A stretch of 64,000 nt of DNA from Curtobacterium sp. ISL-83 (GTDB lineage Bacteria; Actinomycetota; Actinomycetes; Actinomycetales; Microbacteriaceae). Below, piece after piece: positions 17,408-27,688 of this stretch. Both the position numbers and the translations under genes were made by a program. Location of the stretch: NCBI RefSeq assembly GCF_018613895.1, contig NZ_JAGGPH010000007.1, forward strand, positions 62,001-126,000, in the 5' to 3' direction. The first letter of the stretch is position 1, and every line of letters starts with the position of its first letter. The notes below the pieces were generated by a model. It searched no databases, was not told where the DNA came from, and was given only the letters and a program-made list of their open reading frames with translations.

Positions 17408-19242
17408 GCCATCGCCTCCTCTCGGGCGGGCGCGTCGTCCTCGTCGAGCGACGAGATGACGTAGCGGTAGTGGTCGTTCGTGGCCATCAGCTCCGAGTGG
17501 GTGCCGACGGCGGTGATGCGACCGTTCTCCATGAGCGCCACCCGGTCGGCGAGCGTCACGGTGGACGGCCGGTGGGCGACGATGAGCGACGTCGTCTCGG
17601 CCAGGACCCGGCGGAGTCCCGCCTCGACCCGGGCCTCGGTGTCGACGTCGAGAGCCGACAGCGGGTCGTCGAGCACGAGCACCGACGGCCGCGCCGCGAT
17701 GGCACGGGCCAACGCGAGACGCTGTCGCTGCCCACCGGAGAGCGACAGTCCCTCTTCGCCGACGCGGGTGTCCACGCCGTTCGGCAGGTCGTCCACGAAG
17801 GACGCCTGCGCGATGTCGAGGGCCTCGCGCATGATCCGCTCGGCCTCGTCACCGGTCAGGTCCGGCCGACCGAGCAGCACGTTCTCGCGGACGCTCGACG
17901 AGAACAGGGTGGCGTCCTCGAAGGCGACCCCGACGTGGCGCCGGAGCTCCTCGCGCGTCAGGTCGCGGATGTCGACCCCGTCGATCGTCACCGTGCCACC
18001 GGTCACGTCGTACAGCCGGGGGACGAGCGACAGCAGCGTGGTCTTGCCGCAACCGGTCAGGCCGACGAGCGCCATGGTCTCGCCGGGCTGCAGGTGCAGG
18101 TCGACGCCGTTGATCAGGTCGGGGAACTGCGGCGGCGAGTCCTGGTACCGGAAGTGCGTCGCGTTGAACGACAGCGCACCGTGCGGCTCCGCGATCGTCT
18201 TCGGCTCCGCCGGGTCCTGGATGGTGTTCTCGGAGTCCATGACCTCGAAGAAGCGGTCGACGGCGGTGCGGGTGTCGAACGTCATCGAGAGCAGGAAGCC
18301 GATCGACTCGATCGGGAACCGCAGCACGGTCGCGGTCGCGAAGAACGCGAACAGCTGCCCCACCGAGAGCTCACCCTGCGATGCGAGCCAGATGCCCGCG
18401 AGCAGGCACAGCGCGAACGCGACGTCGGGCACGAGCAGCAGCCACAGCCAGATGCTCGCGATCGCCTTCGCCTTCTCGATCTCGGTGCCGCGGAGGGCCT
18501 CGGCCTGCTCGCTGAACTCGTCCAGCTTGTAGCGACCGCGGCCGAAGGCCTTGAGCACGCGGATGCCGTGCACCGACTGCTCGACGCTCGTGGCGAGGTC
18601 ACCGACCTGGTCCTGCGAGCGCCTGGCGACCACCGAGTAGCGACGCTCGAACAACAGCCCGTTGATCCAGAGCGGGATCGAGGCGATCAGGAAGATCAGG
18701 CCGAGCAGCCAGCCGAAGGTGAACAGCACGACGAAGCCGACGATGATCGTGACGACGTTCACCACGAGCAGCACGACCCCGAAGGCGAGCCACCGGCGGA
18801 TCAGGGACAGGTCCGACACCGAGCGGGACAGCAGCTGCCCGGACTCCCAGCGGTCGTGGAAGGCCACGGGCAGGTCCTGCAGCTTCGCGTACAGCGCGTT
18901 GCGCATCCCCGTCTCGATGCGGGTGGAGGGCCGCATCACCATCCGGCGGCGTGAGGCGATGAAGAACGCCTCGAGCAGCCCGAGGGCGAGGACCGCGAAC
19001 CCGGCGGGCCAGATCTGTGCGGAGTCACGCGACGACAGCGGGCCGTCGACGAGCCACTGCAGCACGTAGGGGATCGCGAGCGCCACGAGCGAGGCGCCCA
19101 TGGCTGCGCCCATGCCGCCGATGATGCGCCAGCGGTAGGGCTTCACGTAGGGGTAGATGCGTGCGATCGCGCGCACCGTGGAGGGTCGGTCGGTGGAGTG
19201 TCGGTCGGTGGACGGGCGCGCCTGGTCTGGCGTCTTGGACAT
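17404..19242 (-). CDS. ABC exporter half-transporter, degenerate ATPase subunit
   Basis: A 612-residue partner of the gene at 15458. Membrane domain residues are about 35-320. Walker A is GLTGCGKTT near 399, signature [15 protein letters not shown] near 500, and Walker [12 protein letters not shown] near 520, where Asp stands in for the catalytic Glu. One consensus and one degenerate site per dimer is characteristic of heterodimeric exporters of the BmrCD or TM287/288 type, so an obligate pair is likely. The ATG at 19242 begins [17 protein letters not shown], a polar Ser/Thr/Asp/Arg-rich lead. Confidence 0.92.
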   Translation of the reverse strand: MSKTPDQARPSTDRHSTDRPSTVRAIARIYPYVKPYRWRIIGGMGAAMGASLVALAIPYVLQWLVDGPLSSRDSAQIWPAGFAVLALGLLEAFFIASRRRMVMRPSTRIETGMRNALYAKLQDLPVAFHDRWESGQLLSRSVSDLSLIRRWLAFGVVLLVVNVVTIIVGFVVLFTFGWLLGLIFLIASIPLWINGLLFERRYSVVARRSQDQVGDLATSVEQSVHGIRVLKAFGRGRYKLDEFSEQAEALRGTEIEKAKAIASIWLWLLLVPDVAFALCLLAGIWLASQGELSVGQLFAFFATATVLRFPIESIGFLLSMTFDTRTAVDRFFEVMDSENTIQDPAEPKTIAEPHGALSFNATHFRYQDSPPQFPDLINGVDLHLQPGETMALVGLTGCGKTTLLSLVPRLYDVTGGTVTIDGVDIRDLTREELRRHVGVAFEDATLFSSSVRENVLLGRPDLTGDEAERIMREALDIAQASFVDDLPNGVDTRVGEEGLSLSGGQRQRLALARAIAARPSVLVLDDPLSALDVDTEARVEAGLRRVLAETTSLIVAHRPSTVTLADRVALMENGRITAVGTHSELMATNDHYRYVISSLDEDDAPAREEAMA

Positions 19243-19564
19243 GCGGTTGCGTCCTCGTGCATCGTGCCGGGTCCGTCGACCGGGTCCGTCGCGTGGTGCT
19301 GCGACAGGCCGGCCGGGAGGCCCGGTGTGGCGTTGCGTGGTGGTCGTCGGCCGAGCGGTCGGTCGCGTCTCGAGCCGTCCGCACCCTGGTCGGGTGCGTC
19401 CGGTCCGGTCGCGGTCGGCCGCCGCCGCTGGTCGCGGCGTCGGGTCGGTCGGAGTGCACCAGGGGACACGTGTCCCCTGGGTTCAGGCGTGGGCTCGCGC
19501 GGGCCCGTGGTCGGTGCCGCCGGCGGAGCCGACGGTCATCGTCCGGTGGCTGTGGGAGACAGCC

Positions 19565-19729
19565 CTACGCGGACAGCGGTGCCGCGACGGCGGGCGTACC
19601 CGTGAACAGGTACGGCGCGACGGGAGCGGTTCGCCGTCGAGCGCCCTGCTTCCGTGCGTCGGGAGCGGTCCCCACGAAGGACACGAGACCTGCACGGGCA
19701 TCCGTCGCCGCGGTTCCGGTCGTCGTGTT
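19565..19729 (-). CDS. Possible small protein (54 residues), doubtful
   Basis: An ATG at 19729 preceded by GGAG (5 bases spacing) opens a frame ending at 19565. It would encode an Ala/Thr/Val/Pro-rich peptide beginning MNTTTGTAATDARAGLVSF. Third-position GC is lower than in confirmed neighbours, there is no recognisable domain, and it could equally be leader DNA of the ABC exporter. It is listed because it has an acceptable ribosome binding site and lies below a promoter-like patch. Confidence 0.22.
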   Translation of the reverse strand, partial: NTTTGTAATDARAGLVSFVGTAPDARKQGARRRTAPVAPYLFTGTPAVAAPLSA

Positions 19730-19891
19730 CATCGTCACTCCAGTCGTCGTCATCGTCACCGTTGTGTCCGCGGTGCCGCCGACCCGGGTGTTCCTGTGGT
19801 GCGGGGTCGTCGGCGTGCCTGTCGCGGAGCCTTACAGACTATTCACAGTCACTCGTGGTGCGCAATGGCCCGGAGCAACTTGGCCGCGGAT

Positions 19892-19946
19892 AGGTGGTGC
19901 TGGGCGCAGACGGTCGTGTTGCTGGGCGCAGATGGTCGTGTTGCTG
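19892..19946. repeat. 21-bp tandem repeat after purH
   Basis: About two and a half copies of GGTCGTGTTGCTGGGCGCAGA, with the first copy diverged (GGTGGTGCTGGGCGCAGA). They end directly at the purH stop codon, in its 3' untranslated region. Confidence 0.85.
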
Positions 19947-19949
19947 GAC

Positions 19950-21587
19950 TCAGTGGAAGAAGTGCCGCTCACCCGTGAAGTACATCGTCACGCCAGCGGC
20001 CTTCGCCGCCGCGATGACCTCGTCGTCCCGGACGCTGCCACCGGGCTGGGCGACGGCGCGGACACCGGCGTTGAGGAGCACCTGCAGGCCGTCGGCGAAC
20101 GGGAAGAACGCGTCCGACGCCGCCACGCTGCCCGCCGCACGGGCACCGGCACGGTCCACCGCCAGGTGGCACGAGTCGACCCGGTTGACCTGGCCCATGC
20201 CGACACCGACGCTCGCGCCCTGGTTCGCGAGCAGGATCCCGTTCGACTTGACCGCCCGGGACGCCTTCCACGCGAACGCGAGGTCGGCCAGGGTGGCCTC
20301 GTCCGCGGGCGCACCGGCGACGAGGGTCCAGGTGGACTGGTCGAACGCCGTGAACCGGTCGGCGTCCTGCACCAGGAACCCGCCGGAGATCTGCTTGACC
20401 TCCCGCGCGGCCAGCGCGAAGTCCGCCGGCAGCGTGAGCAGGCGGATGTTCTTCTTGCGGGACAGGATCTCGAGCGCCTCGGGGTCGAACGCCGGGGCGA
20501 CGATGACCTCGGTGAAGATGTCCTTGACCGTCTCGGCCATCGCGACCGTCACCGTCCGGTTCGCGGCGATGACCCCGCCGAACGCCGAGAGCGGATCGCA
20601 CGCGTGGGCGGCTGCGTGTGCTGCGGCGATCGCGTCGGCCGCGTCCGCCGGGGCCGTGGCGATGCCGCAGGGGTTCGCGTGCTTGATGATCGCGACGGCC
20701 GGGGTGTCGAAGTCGTACGCGGCCCGGACCGCGGCGTCGGCGTCGACGTAGTTGTTGTACGACATCTCCTTGCCGTGCAGCTGCGTCGCCTGGGCGATGC
20801 CCGCGCCGCCGTCGCTCGTGTAGAGCGCCGCCGCTTGGTGGGCGTTCTCGCCGTACCGGAGCGTGGCGGCGAGCGTCCCGCCGAGCGCGAGCGTCGTGTC
20901 GAACGAGCCGGGCGTCGCGATGTCGCCGGCGACGGTCGGAGCCGAGGCCTGCGCGGCGACCACGTCGCTCGCGAAGTACGCCGCGACGGCGGTGTCGTAC
21001 GCCGCGGTGTGCGCGAACGCCTGGGCGGCGAGCCTCTTGCGGAGCTCGAGCGTGGTGCCACCGGCCCGCACGGCCTCGACGACCTCGGCGTAGGACGACG
21101 GCGACACGACGATCGCGACGTTGGGGTGGTTCTTCGCCGACGCGCGGACCATCGCCGGCCCACCGATGTCGACGTTCTCCACCACGGTCGCGGCGTCGGC
21201 GCCCGAGGCCACCGTCTCGACGAACGGGTACAGGTTCACGACGACGAGTTCGAACGGTGCGATGGCCAGGTCGGCGAGCTGCTGCTCGTGCGACTCCAGG
21301 CGCAGGTCGGCGAGCAGCCCCGCGTGCACAGCGGGGTGCAGGGTCTTCACACGTCCGTCGAGGGACTCCGGGAAGCCGGTCACGCTCGCGACGTCCGTCA
21401 CCGCGTACCCGGCGTCACGGATCGTCTGGGCGGTGGAACCGGTCGAGACGATCTCGACCCCCGCGTCGGCCAGGGCACCGGCGAGCTCGAGCAGGCCGGT
21501 CTTGTCGCTCACGGAGACGAGCGCGCGACGCACGGGCACGACGTCCCGGTCACGGTAGAGGCTGGGGTCGGCTGCGTGCACGCTCAT
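19950..21587 (-). CDS. purH: Bifunctional AICAR transformylase / IMP cyclohydrolase
   Basis: A 545-residue enzyme that performs the last two steps of purine synthesis to IMP. The N-terminal cyclohydrolase domain has [32 protein letters not shown] and [23 protein letters not shown]. The C-terminal transformylase domain has [36 protein letters not shown] and [24 protein letters not shown]. The length is normal for the family. Its ATG overlaps the purN stop codon by ATGA (21584-21587), so purN and purH are coupled. Confidence 0.97.
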   Translation of the reverse strand: MSVHAADPSLYRDRDVVPVRRALVSVSDKTGLLELAGALADAGVEIVSTGSTAQTIRDAGYAVTDVASVTGFPESLDGRVKTLHPAVHAGLLADLRLESHEQQLADLAIAPFELVVVNLYPFVETVASGADAATVVENVDIGGPAMVRASAKNHPNVAIVVSPSSYAEVVEAVRAGGTTLELRKRLAAQAFAHTAAYDTAVAAYFASDVVAAQASAPTVAGDIATPGSFDTTLALGGTLAATLRYGENAHQAAALYTSDGGAGIAQATQLHGKEMSYNNYVDADAAVRAAYDFDTPAVAIIKHANPCGIATAPADAADAIAAAHAAAHACDPLSAFGGVIAANRTVTVAMAETVKDIFTEVIVAPAFDPEALEILSRKKNIRLLTLPADFALAAREVKQISGGFLVQDADRFTAFDQSTWTLVAGAPADEATLADLAFAWKASRAVKSNGILLANQGASVGVGMGQVNRVDSCHLAVDRAGARAAGSVAASDAFFPFADGLQVLLNAGVRAVAQPGGSVRDDEVIAAAKAAGVTMYFTGERHFFH

Positions 21588-22177
21588 GCGCTCGTGGTGC
21601 CCTTCAGTTCGGTGGTGCCGTTGGCGATGTCGAGGATGGTCTGGATGAGCAGCCGTCGCTCGACCGGCTTGATGCGGTCGTGCAGCGTCGACTCGGTGTC
21701 GTGCGGGAGCACGGGGACGCGTTCCTGCGCGAGGATCGGGCCGGTGTCGACGCCGTCATCGACGGTGATGACGCTCGCTCCGGTCTCGGTCACGCCCGCC
21801 GCGAGGGCGTCGCGGACACCGTGGGCGCCCGGGAACTCCGGCAGGTACGCCGGGTGGGTGTTGATGATCGCGGGCCCGAACTCGGACACGACCGCGGGCG
21901 GCAGGAGGCGCATCAGCCCGGACAGGACGAGCAGGTCGGGCGTCCACGGACGGATCTGCGCCGCGAGCTCGGCGCCCCACTCGGCGCGCGAGTCGAAGTT
22001 CGAGAACGGCACCGTGAAGGTGGGGATCGAGTACTCCTCGCCGAGTGCGAGCCCCTCGGCGTCGCGGTCGGCACCGATGGCGACGACCCGCGCCGGGTAC
22101 TCCGCATCGAGGGTCGCCTCGAGCAGGGCTCGGAGGTTCGACCCGGTACCGGAGATCAGGACGACCAGTTCGAGCAC
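21584..22177 (-). CDS. purN: Phosphoribosylglycinamide formyltransferase
   Basis: A 197-residue GAR transformylase that uses 10-formyltetrahydrofolate. Motifs are [20 protein letters not shown], then [39 protein letters not shown] holding the catalytic Asn/His pair, and [20 protein letters not shown] with the catalytic Asp. It is 29 bp downstream of the DUF6350 gene and overlaps purH, giving a three-gene operon. Confidence 0.96.
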   Translation of the reverse strand: MLELVVLISGTGSNLRALLEATLDAEYPARVVAIGADRDAEGLALGEEYSIPTFTVPFSNFDSRAEWGAELAAQIRPWTPDLLVLSGLMRLLPPAVVSEFGPAIINTHPAYLPEFPGAHGVRDALAAGVTETGASVITVDDGVDTGPILAQERVPVLPHDTESTLHDRIKPVERRLLIQTILDIANGTTELKGTTSA

Positions 22178-22206
22178 GGGACAACCCTACCGGCGACCGG
22201 GCGGTG

Positions 22207-24255
22207 CTACGCCTGGCCGTCGTGCTTCGGTCGGCGCCACCACGGCAACTCGTCGTCCGGGATCTGGTCCGTCGCGTCCCAACGGGGTGCCGACGGCGCC
22301 GGTGCAGCGGCCCTGGGCTCGACCGGCGGCTGGCCGACGCGTTCGTCGTCGGCGTCGTCCCGCCCGGCGACGAACTCCTCGGTGCTCCACGGGAACGCCG
22401 GTTGGCCCTCGGTGCGGGACCCGGGCGCCACCGACGTGCCGGATCCCGGAGCGGACCCGATCAGACCCGCATCGTTCCGGGCCGCGTCCGACCCGCCGGT
22501 GCCGGTCCGCCCTGGTGCCGTGCCGTCGCCGGCACCTGTCACCCGGTCGCGCAGGTCTCCGGCACGGTCGCGGACGCCGTCCGCCGCACCCCGGAGACGC
22601 GCACGCAGCCCGGTGCCCCGTCCCCGGTCCGTGTGGTCGGGGATGCCCGTGACCCGCTCCGCCGCCACGGCGTCGGTCCGTGCCCACGCCGGCAGGTCGA
22701 CGTCGGTGTGATCAACGTCGGTGTGGTCGAGGTCGGCGTGGTCGAGGTCGGTGTGGTCGAGGTCGGTGTGGTCGACGTCCGTGTGGTCGACCGGCGCCGT
22801 CGCGGCGTCGCTCGAGGGGCTGGTGACGTCCACGTCGCGTCCGTCCCGAGCGTCGCGAGCGTCGCGAGGACCTGCGGTCGAGCTGCCGGCGTGCGCTTCC
22901 TCGACGACGAAGCGGTGGACGTCGGTCGTGCGACCCGCTCCGGCCTGGTCGAGTGCGGCGAGCAGCGAGCCCTCGCGGTCGACGGGACCGGTCTCCGGAG
23001 ACTCCGTCCAGCGGTCGCGCGGCCACGACCGCTCCGGCATCCGGACCAGGTCGCTCCCCACGGCCAGGGCGACGATGGCGGGGACACCGATCTCGAGCGC
23101 GGCGAACCCTCCGACCGCCAGCGCGTGCGGCCCGACGTCGGCCAAGCGGCCCGGACCGAACGACCCGGACGACACCCAGGCGACGAACCCCATCAGGACG
23201 CCGCCGACCAGTCCGGTCGCGACGCCCCCGAGCGCGCGGTGGAGGGCAGAGTCCGCGGTACCGAGGGCACGGACCAACCGCGGACGCAACAGGCCACCGG
23301 CGGCGAACCCGGCGAGCACCGGGACGAGCACCCAGACGAGGCCGAACGCGTGTCCCGCGCTCGGCAGCGCTCCGAACACCGGCAGCGCGGGGATCGGCCC
23401 GAGGACGGTCGCGACGGGCGACACGCTCGAGCCGGTCCCGATGGCGAAGCCCGGGCCGATGATCCACGAGGTCGCCCACCCGACGAAGTCCGGCAGGAAC
23501 GCGAGCTGCCCGACGGTCAGCGCGATGCCACCGACGACACCGGCGTGCGACCGCTCGTACAGGGTGATGACCTCGGCGAAGGAACTGAAGAGCAGGAGCG
23601 TCACGAGGACGCCGGCGACCGCGACCACCATCGCGCTGGCGGCCGTCCCGGCACGCAGCCCGAACGCGGCGATGTCCCGCCACACCGCGGGGATGCGTCC
23701 GGTCAGTGCGAGGACCCGCTCCGCGACGGGGCCGTCAGCCTGCCCACGGCGGTGCCGGCAGACCTCGGACGCGGCGAGCGCGGGGATCCCGAACCACAGC
23801 GCGGGCAGGACGATCGCCTGCCAGAGCGTCGGCGAGGTGACCGCGGAGGTGGCCGAGAGCGCGACCGCGAGCCCGAGCAGCGCCACGACGGCGGTTCCGA
23901 CGAGCAGGCCAGTGGTGCGGTGCTCGGTCTCCGCGAACCGCCGGCCGGCGCGGGCCCCGAGCCAGGCGGTGACGAGCGCGAAGCCGAGCGCGGCGAGCGT
24001 CACGTGGACGGGAGCCGCAGCGCCGCTCACCCCGGACGACTTCGCGAGCGCCGGACCGAGCAGGAACGAGACGTCGACGCCGTGCCCGACGAGCCAGACG
24101 CTGCCGGTCGCCTTCCAGAAGACGTCCCAGTCGATCTGCAGCCCGTACTCGAACCCCCACAGCAGGGTGAGCGGCACGAGGGCGATCCCGACGCCCACGC
24201 CGACCGTCACGATCCCCTCGACGGCGGCGAGCAGTGCGGTTCCCAGGCGGTTCAT
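22207..24255 (-). CDS. DUF6350 multi-spanning membrane protein
   Basis: A 682-residue membrane protein, starting MNRLGTALLAAVEGIVTVGVGVG at ATG 24255. About ten hydrophobic segments fill residues 8-430. The C-terminal 250 residues are a polar cytoplasmic tail that includes a DHTDV/DHTDL pentapeptide array and a Gly/Thr/Asp-rich stretch. Proteins of this family commonly precede purN in Actinobacteria and have no known function. Upstream frames were rejected because they run antisense-like across the SRPBCC gene. Confidence 0.85.
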   Translation of the reverse strand: MNRLGTALLAAVEGIVTVGVGVGIALVPLTLLWGFEYGLQIDWDVFWKATGSVWLVGHGVDVSFLLGPALAKSSGVSGAAAPVHVTLAALGFALVTAWLGARAGRRFAETEHRTTGLLVGTAVVALLGLAVALSATSAVTSPTLWQAIVLPALWFGIPALAASEVCRHRRGQADGPVAERVLALTGRIPAVWRDIAAFGLRAGTAASAMVVAVAGVLVTLLLFSSFAEVITLYERSHAGVVGGIALTVGQLAFLPDFVGWATSWIIGPGFAIGTGSSVSPVATVLGPIPALPVFGALPSAGHAFGLVWVLVPVLAGFAAGGLLRPRLVRALGTADSALHRALGGVATGLVGGVLMGFVAWVSSGSFGPGRLADVGPHALAVGGFAALEIGVPAIVALAVGSDLVRMPERSWPRDRWTESPETGPVDREGSLLAALDQAGAGRTTDVHRFVVEEAHAGSSTAGPRDARDARDGRDVDVTSPSSDAATAPVDHTDVDHTDLDHTDLDHADLDHTDVDHTDVDLPAWARTDAVAAERVTGIPDHTDRGRGTGLRARLRGAADGVRDRAGDLRDRVTGAGDGTAPGRTGTGGSDAARNDAGLIGSAPGSGTSVAPGSRTEGQPAFPWSTEEFVAGRDDADDERVGQPPVEPRAAAPAPSAPRWDATDQIPDDELPWWRRPKHDGQA
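22697..22792. repeat. 15-bp tandem repeats encoding DHTDV/L
   Basis: Six to seven copies of a 15-bp unit close to GTCGGTGTGGTCGAG. On the minus strand they encode a DHTDV/DHTDL array in the cytoplasmic tail of the DUF6350 protein. Confidence 0.9.
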
Positions 24256-24334
24256 CGGAGCGAGGATACGTGCCGCCCCGCCCATCGCGGGCCAGCCGCG
24301 CGGCTCCTGTGGAGAGTTCCCCGGCCCGGGCCGG

Positions 24335-24850
24335 TCAGACCGCGGTGCTGGTCCCGCCGGGTACCGCAGCCAGGTACCCGGGGCGGAGCGCCCGCCACCG
24401 CGGCTCCCACGGCTCGGGCTCCCCGCCGTCGAGCACCGTCGCGAGGTCCTCCACGTGCACCTGCCACCCCGCCCCGTGGTCTGCGACCTCGTCCGCGCGG
24501 AAGCCCCGTTCCTCGAGCACCAGGCGGGTGTGGTCGGCATCGACGGCCGTCAACCAGGCCTCGGTGACCGTGGTGTCCTGATCGTCGAGCATCGTCACCC
24601 GCAGGTGCGCGGGCCGATCGCACTCGTCGATGCGGACGGACCCGTCCCAGCTGCTGGTGAACGCCGCACGGACGGTCTTGCCCACGGCGGGCACACCGTC
24701 GAGCTGCACCACGAGCCACCGGGCCAACCGCTCGGGCGTGGTGACCGCGTCCCAGAGGTCGTCGATCCCGGTCGGGTACACGCGGTCCATGTGCACCGTC
24801 CCGCTGCCGTCCGCTTCGATCCGGACCGTGCCGGTCGTCTCCGTCGTCAT
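24335..24850 (-). CDS. SRPBCC (AHSA1-like) domain protein
   Basis: A 171-residue protein with the Bet v 1-like AHSA1 fold: [28 protein letters not shown] at residues 19-46, [32 protein letters not shown] and [15 protein letters not shown]. Its ATG overlaps the stop codon of the ArsR-type gene by ATGA (24847-24850). ArsR plus SRPBCC pairs are common in Actinobacteria, with the SRPBCC partner usually of unknown ligand. Confidence 0.88.
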   Translation of the reverse strand: MTTETTGTVRIEADGSGTVHMDRVYPTGIDDLWDAVTTPERLARWLVVQLDGVPAVGKTVRAAFTSSWDGSVRIDECDRPAHLRVTMLDDQDTTVTEAWLTAVDADHTRLVLEERGFRADEVADHGAGWQVHVEDLATVLDGGEPEPWEPRWRALRPGYLAAVPGGTSTAV

Positions 24851-25173
24851 CGTCGTACCTTCCGTTCCCGGCGGCCCCGAGCGACCTCGGTGGCGAGCGC
24901 GTCCAGGCGCTGGTCCCACTGGTCCCGGTACGGCCGCAGCCACTCGTCGATCTCGGTCAGGGGCTCGTTCCGGAGCCGGTACACCCGGCGCTGCGCGTCC
25001 TGCTCGGACTCCACGAGTCCGGCCTCACGCAGCACCCGGAGGTGCCGGGACACACCCGGTCGCGCGATCGGCACGAGCTCGGCGAGCTCGTTCACCGTCC
25101 GCGGCCCCTCGCGCAAGGCGGCGAGCATCGTCCGGCGGTGTCCGTCGGCCAGCGCTCCCCAGATCGCGTCCAT
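24847..25173 (-). CDS. ArsR-type HTH transcriptional regulator
   Basis: A 108-residue winged-helix regulator: [67 protein letters not shown]. No metal-binding Cys pair is visible, so it is of the ligand- or protein-controlled class often paired with SRPBCC proteins. The start at ATG 25173 fits the family; an in-frame GTG at 25206 lies inside the operator-like repeats and is less likely. It is co-transcribed with the SRPBCC gene. Confidence 0.88.
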   Translation of the reverse strand: MDAIWGALADGHRRTMLAALREGPRTVNELAELVPIARPGVSRHLRVLREAGLVESEQDAQRRVYRLRNEPLTEIDEWLRPYRDQWDQRLDALATEVARGRRERKVRR

Positions 25174-25182
25174 GCGTCGTGT

Positions 25183-25214
25183 GTACCACGATGGGTACGT
25201 AACCACAAGGGTAC
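25183..25214. promoter_or_regulatory. Tandem 16-bp operator candidate for the ArsR/SRPBCC pair
   Basis: Two abutting 16-mers, GTACCACGATGGGTAC (25183-25198) and GTAACCACAAGGGTAC (25199-25214), each palindromic at its ends. They lie 10 bp upstream of the ArsR start, where an autoregulatory operator would be expected. Confidence 0.55.
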
Positions 25215-25231
25215 GAAAGGACGGCGGGAAC

Positions 25232-25271
25232 GACGGGAGGCACGGTGCCAGCTGGCACCGTACCTCCCGTC
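25232..25271 (-). terminator. GACGGGAGGC-family hairpin downstream of sucD
   Basis: 19-bp arms with one mismatch (25232-25250 and 25253-25271) around a two-base tip, 30 bp past the sucD stop codon. It belongs to the same family as the hairpins at 10383, 33380 and 61181. Confidence 0.8.
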
Positions 25272-25301
25272 CGCCTGCCGGTCACCCGGCGACGTGTGCC
25301 G

Positions 25302-26192
25302 CTACTTCGCGGCCGCGACCACCTCGCGCAGCAGCGCCGCCGTCTCGGACGGCGTCTTGCCGACCTTGACGCCGGCCGCTTCGAGCGCCTGCTTCTTGGC
25401 CTCGGCGGTGCCGGCGGACCCGGACACGATCGCGCCCGCGTGGCCCATCGTCTTGCCCTCGGGAGCCGTGAAGCCCGCGACGTACCCGACGACCGGCTTC
25501 GTGACGTGCGCCTTGATGTACTCGGCCGCACGCTCCTCGGCGTCGCCACCGATCTCACCGATCATCACGATCGCCTCGGTCTCGGGGTCGGCCTCGAACG
25601 CGGCGAGCGCGTCGATGTGCGTCGTCCCGATGACCGGGTCGCCACCGATGCCGATGGCGGTCGAGAAGCCCAGGTCACGGAGCTCGTACATCATCTGGTA
25701 GGTCAGGGTGCCGGACTTCGACACCAGACCGATCGGGCCCTTGCCCGTGATCGTCGCCGGCGTGATGCCGACGAGGGACTCGCCCGGCGTGATGATGCCG
25801 GGGCAGTTCGGGCCGATGATGCGGGTCTTGGCGCCGAGTGCCTTGGCGTGCGCCCAGAACTCCGCGGCGTCCTGCACGGGGATGCCCTCGGTGATGACGA
25901 CGACGAGCGGGATCTCGGCGTCGATGGCCTCCATCACGGCGTCCTTCGCGAACGCCGGCGGGACGAACACGATCGAGACGTCGGCACCGGTGGTGTCGAT
26001 GGCCTCGCGGACCGTGCCGAAGACGGGGAGTTCGACGTCGCCGTGGGTGACGGTGGTGCCGGCCTTGCGGGCGTTGACCCCGCCGACGACCTGCGTGCCC
26101 GCCTTGAGCATCAGGGCGGTGTGCTTGGTGCCCTCGCCGCCGGTGATGCCCTGGACGATGACCTTGGAGTCCTTGTTGAGGAAGATCGACAT
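25302..26192 (-). CDS. sucD: Succinate-CoA ligase (ADP-forming), alpha subunit
   Basis: A 296-residue TCA-cycle enzyme subunit that forms succinyl-phosphate through a phosphohistidine. The CoA-binding start is [38 protein letters not shown] follows, and the catalytic His is in [19 protein letters not shown] near residue 250. It follows sucC by 14 bp in the usual beta-alpha order. Confidence 0.97.
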   Translation of the reverse strand: MSIFLNKDSKVIVQGITGGEGTKHTALMLKAGTQVVGGVNARKAGTTVTHGDVELPVFGTVREAIDTTGADVSIVFVPPAFAKDAVMEAIDAEIPLVVVITEGIPVQDAAEFWAHAKALGAKTRIIGPNCPGIITPGESLVGITPATITGKGPIGLVSKSGTLTYQMMYELRDLGFSTAIGIGGDPVIGTTHIDALAAFEADPETEAIVMIGEIGGDAEERAAEYIKAHVTKPVVGYVAGFTAPEGKTMGHAGAIVSGSAGTAEAKKQALEAAGVKVGKTPSETAALLREVVAAAK

Positions 26193-26206
26193 GTTCTTGG
26201 TGCCCC

Positions 26207-27376
26207 TTACGCCGCGGCCGCGGCGAGTTCGGCGGCCTGCTCGGCCGCGTCGTCCATGGTCTCGGCGATCGTGACGAGCGGGTGTGCCGCCTCGGTCAGG
26301 ATGCGTCGGCCCTCGTCCACCTTGTTGCCGTCGAGACGGACGACGAGCGGCTTCGTGGCCGCGTCACCGAGGATCCCGAGGGCAGCGACGATGCCGTTCG
26401 CGACGGCGTCGCAGGCGGTGATGCCGCCGAAGACGTTCACGAAGACGCTCTTCACCTGCGGGTCGCCGAGGATGACGTCGAGCCCGTTGGCCATGACCTC
26501 GGCCGAGGCGCCACCGCCGATGTCGAGGAAGTTGGCGGGCTTCACGCCGCCGTGGCGCTCACCGGCGTAGGCGACGACGTCGAGCGTCGACATGACGAGC
26601 CCCGCACCGTTGCCGATGACGCCGATCTCACCGTCGAGCTTGACGTAGTTCAGGCCGTGGGCCTTCGCCTTGGCCTCGAGCGGGTCCTCGCTCGCGGTGT
26701 CCTCGAGGTCCGCGTGCCCCGGGTGCCGGAAGTCGGCGTTCTCGTCGAGCGAGACCTTGCCGTCGAGCGCGAGGATCTGCCCGTCGCCCGTGCGCACGAG
26801 GGGGTTCACCTCGACCAGGGTGGCGTCCTCGCCCTTGTAGACGTCGTAGAGCTTCGCGAAGACGTCCGCGACCTGCTCCTGCAGCGCCTCGGGGAAGCCG
26901 GCCTGCTGCGCGAGCTCGAGGCCCTTCGCGTGGTCGATCCCGGTCACCGGGTCGACCTCGACGCGGGCGAGCGCCTCGGGCTTCTCGACCGCGAGCTGCT
27001 CGATCTCCATGCCGCCCTCGACGCTGACGAGCGACAGGTAGCTGCGGTTCGCCCGGTCGAGCAGCACCGAGAAGTAGAACTCCTCGGCGATGTCCGCGCC
27101 CTGGGCGATCATGACGCGCTTGACCGTGTGGCCCTTGATGTCGAGGCCGAGGATCGCCTGCGCGTGCTCGAACGCTTCGTCAGGGGTCTTCGCGACCTTC
27201 ACGCCGCCCGCCTTGCCGCGACCGCCGACCTTCACCTGCGCCTTCACGACGACGACGCCGCCGATCTTCTCGGCGGCGGCCCGGGCTTCTTCCGGGGTGT
27301 CCGCGATGATGCCCTGGAGGACGGGGACGCCGTAGGACTCGAAGAGGTCCCTGGCCTGGTACTCGAAAAGATCCAC
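26207..27376 (-). CDS. sucC: Succinate-CoA ligase (ADP-forming), beta subunit
   Basis: A 389-residue ATP-grasp subunit. The GTG at 27376 gives the conserved start [19 protein letters not shown] and has GGAAGAAG about 7 bases upstream. Family marks are [62 protein letters not shown] and [19 protein letters not shown]. Operon with sucD. Confidence 0.97.
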   Translation of the reverse strand: MDLFEYQARDLFESYGVPVLQGIIADTPEEARAAAEKIGGVVVVKAQVKVGGRGKAGGVKVAKTPDEAFEHAQAILGLDIKGHTVKRVMIAQGADIAEEFYFSVLLDRANRSYLSLVSVEGGMEIEQLAVEKPEALARVEVDPVTGIDHAKGLELAQQAGFPEALQEQVADVFAKLYDVYKGEDATLVEVNPLVRTGDGQILALDGKVSLDENADFRHPGHADLEDTASEDPLEAKAKAHGLNYVKLDGEIGVIGNGAGLVMSTLDVVAYAGERHGGVKPANFLDIGGGASAEVMANGLDVILGDPQVKSVFVNVFGGITACDAVANGIVAALGILGDAATKPLVVRLDGNKVDEGRRILTEAAHPLVTIAETMDDAAEQAAELAAAAA

Positions 27377-27688
27377 GCTGTTCTTCTTCCCGCACGGTTC
27401 GTGCGATCGGCATCGGTTTCCCGGTCGCGCTCTCCACATCGAGGGTCGCTCGATGTCGAGACAACGGCCGCGGGCCAGCCTAGCGCCGTCACATGGGCGC
27501 CGGTTCCGGCGGGTGGCACGCATCGGTCCGGCCGGGAGGCGCGACCCGGCTCCGCCACGTCGCCTCGCCGCGCACGTGCGCGGCGTTCGAGTGTCGTTCC
27601 GGCCGCCGCACCCTCGTCTCCACGTTCGGTACGGTGGCCGCCGAACCCGGCGACGTCGAACAACAGACCTCACGAAAGGCGCGAACGA
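27377..27688. other. Divergent promoter region between sucC and the DUF2087 gene
   Basis: These 312 bases separate sucC (leftward) from the DUF2087 gene (rightward). The only clear structure is the perfect inverted repeat at 27436-27456. No convincing gene was seen here. Confidence 0.6.
27436..27456. promoter_or_regulatory. Perfect inverted repeat upstream of sucCD
   Basis: ACATCGAG (27436-27443), a 5-base spacer and CTCGATGT (27449-27456), 60-80 bp upstream of the sucC start. The 8-5-8 geometry and position suggest a dimeric regulator site, but the regulator is not identifiable. Confidence 0.45.

Larger units (their letters stand above)
19243..19949. other. 707-bp intergenic region, mostly unassigned
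   Basis: This region lies between purH and the ABC exporter genes, both transcribed leftwards. It holds 21-bp tandem repeats near the purH end, an AT-richer patch at about 19833-19865 that could be a promoter, and one short open frame listed separately. Frames on the plus strand run across purH as well and look like shadows of GC-biased DNA. Confidence 0.6.

Noticed and set aside
19161..22652. A 1163-codon plus-strand frame opposite purH and purN
   Set aside because: It is antisense to purH and purN, with no recognisable domain and Arg/Val/Gly-biased composition.
26282..27688. Upstream extension of the DUF2087 frame
   Set aside because: It would overlap sucC completely on the opposite strand; the compact TTG start with GAAAGG fits better.
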